A stretch of DNA of 50,064 nt from an uncultured Alistipes sp. (lineage in GTDB: Bacteria > Bacteroidota > Bacteroidia > Bacteroidales > Rikenellaceae), in NCBI GenBank assembly GCA_904502285.1, contig CAJGEC010000013.1, forward strand, positions 1 through 50,064. Reading direction: 5' to 3'. Within the stretch, counting starts at the first letter, position 1, and each line of letters begins with the position of its first letter. A program made the translations under genes and the position numbers. This document shows positions 48,951-50,064 of this stretch, one piece after another. The notes under the pieces were generated by a model. That model did not search any database. It worked only from the letters and a program-made list of their open reading frames with translations, and was not told the DNA's origin.

Positions 48951-50064
48951 ATGGCTGATGTAAAACGTGTCTACACCTTCGGTAACAAAGAGGCTGAGGG
49001 TAATGGCAAGATGCGCGAGTTGCTTGGTGGTAAGGGTGCTAACCTTGCAGAGATGAACTTGATCGGTATTCCTGTACCTCCAGGATTCACCATCACAACT
49101 GATGTATGTTCTGAGTACTATGCTCAGGGAAAAGAGAAGGTTATCGAGATGTTGCGCCCAGAGGTTGAGGCTGCTATTAAGAACATCGAGAACCTCACAG
49201 GTCGTAAGTTCAACGACACCACCCTCCCACTTTTGGTTTCTGTACGCTCTGGTGCACGTGCATCAATGCCAGGTATGATGGATACTATCCTTAACCTCGG
49301 TATGAACGACGAGGCTGTAGAGGCTATGGCTAAGCTCTCAGGCAACCCACGTTTCGCTTGGGACTCATACCGTCGTTTCGTACAGATGTATGGTGACGTC
49401 GTTCTCGATATGAAGCCAGTTTCAAAGGAGGATCACGACCCATTTGAGGTAATCATCGACGCTCAGAAGGAGAAGCGCGGTGTTAAGAACGATACAGACC
49501 TCACAACTGAGGATTTGAAGGAGTTGGTAGTAGAGTTCAAGAAGGCTATCAAGGCTCAGACAGGCAAGGAGTTCCCAACAAGCGCTTGGGATCAGCTTTG
49601 GGGTGCTATCTGCGCAGTGTTCGGTTCTTGGATGAACGAGCGTGCTATCCTCTACCGTAAGCTCAACAACATCCCTGAGGCTTGGGGTACTGCAGTATCT
49701 GTTCAGGCGATGGTATTCGGTAATATGGGTGATAACTCTGCAACTGGTGTAGCATTCTCTCGTGATGCTGCAACTGGTGAGAACATCTTCAATGGTGAGT
49801 ATCTTATCAATGCTCAGGGTGAGGACGTAGTAGCAGGTATCCGTACTCCACAGCAGATTACTATCGAGGGTTCTAAGCGTTGGGCTGCTGCTCAGAATAT
49901 CTCTGAGGAGGAGCGTAAGAGCAAGTACCCATCTTTGGAGGAGGTTATGCCTGATGTATATGCTGAGTTGAACGGCATCCAGCACCACTTGGAGCAGTAC
50001 TTTACAGATATGCAGGATATCGAGTTCACTATCCAGGACGGTAAGTTGTGGATGTTGCAGTGCC
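48951..50064 (+). CDS. ppdK: Pyruvate, phosphate dikinase, 3' end beyond window
   Basis: The first 371 residues are present. PpdK interconverts ATP, phosphate and pyruvate with AMP, pyrophosphate and PEP; in anaerobes it often runs toward pyruvate and ATP. The start MADVKRVYTFGNKEAEGNGK and then ELLGGKGANLAEMNLIGIPVPPGFTI is the nucleotide-binding opening. VSVRSGARASMPGMMDTILNLGMND (active loop) and AVFGSWMNERAILYRKLNNIP follow, and the visible end LWMLQC is the end of the ATP-grasp domain. The phosphohistidine and TIM-barrel PEP domains lie right of the window. The strongly biased codon usage (GGT, CGT, AAC) suggests a highly expressed gene. Confidence 0.97.
   Translation, partial: MADVKRVYTFGNKEAEGNGKMRELLGGKGANLAEMNLIGIPVPPGFTITTDVCSEYYAQGKEKVIEMLRPEVEAAIKNIENLTGRKFNDTTLPLLVSVRSGARASMPGMMDTILNLGMNDEAVEAMAKLSGNPRFAWDSYRRFVQMYGDVVLDMKPVSKEDHDPFEVIIDAQKEKRGVKNDTDLTTEDLKELVVEFKKAIKAQTGKEFPTSAWDQLWGAICAVFGSWMNERAILYRKLNNIPEAWGTAVSVQAMVFGNMGDNSATGVAFSRDAATGENIFNGEYLINAQGEDVVAGIRTPQQITIEGSKRWAAAQNISEEERKSKYPSLEEVMPDVYAELNGIQHHLEQYFTDMQDIEFTIQDGKLWMLQC

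Overview
The window is a stretch of Bacteroidales chromosome. The signs are a SusC-type TonB-dependent receptor at the left edge, promoters of the Bacteroidetes type (TAnnTTTG at -7, often with TTTG or TTG exactly 20 bases upstream), a fused PurL, a pnuT/TonB receptor pair under a TPP riboswitch, and few Shine-Dalgarno sites. The gene set and moderate GC content fit a gut Rikenellaceae/Alistipes-like organism; this placement is inference. No rRNA, tRNA, CRISPR array or complete insertion sequence was found.

Layout. 1-2.5 kb: 5' part of a SusC-like receptor with a long leader. 2.5-9.3 kb: a phosphate regulon, with an outer-membrane porin and pstSCAB on the minus strand and a divergent response regulator/histidine kinase pair. 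9.4-12.6 kb: a TPR/metallopeptidase fusion, kptA, a short repeat element, and a secreted bile-salt-hydrolase-type amidase. 12.7-17.6 kb: a secreted M16 protease, then an acyl-ACP thioesterase and glycosyltransferase pair. 17.6-30.6 kb: a ten-gene purine operon (purE-L-C-F-M-N-H-D-folD-purB). 30.7-33.9 kb: a 51-codon ORF or small RNA, then pnuT and a TonB receptor behind a TPP riboswitch. 34-43.2 kb: two housekeeping operons (rpe/ABC-F/rlmB and trkA/dNK/rsmF-like/merR/nif3/cdsZ-like). 43.3-45.6 kb: two small Cys-rich membrane proteins, a second copy of the repeat element, a YjbR protein and Hsp20. 45.7-50 kb: rpsP-rimM, folE-mnmA and the start of ppdK.

The most unusual content is a pair of roughly 330-bp elements in inverted orientation at 11.12-11.45 kb and 44.13-44.46 kb. 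Each carries a decayed gene start with a CPQCG zinc motif, bracketed by two hairpins. Within a copy the two hairpins are reverse complements of each other. Between copies the stems have unrelated simple repeats, (CT)n versus (GTTC)n, while the loop keeps TTTTCCTA. Both copies lie between convergent genes. This looks like a non-autonomous mobile element family with copy-specific stems and is the best candidate here for something undescribed.
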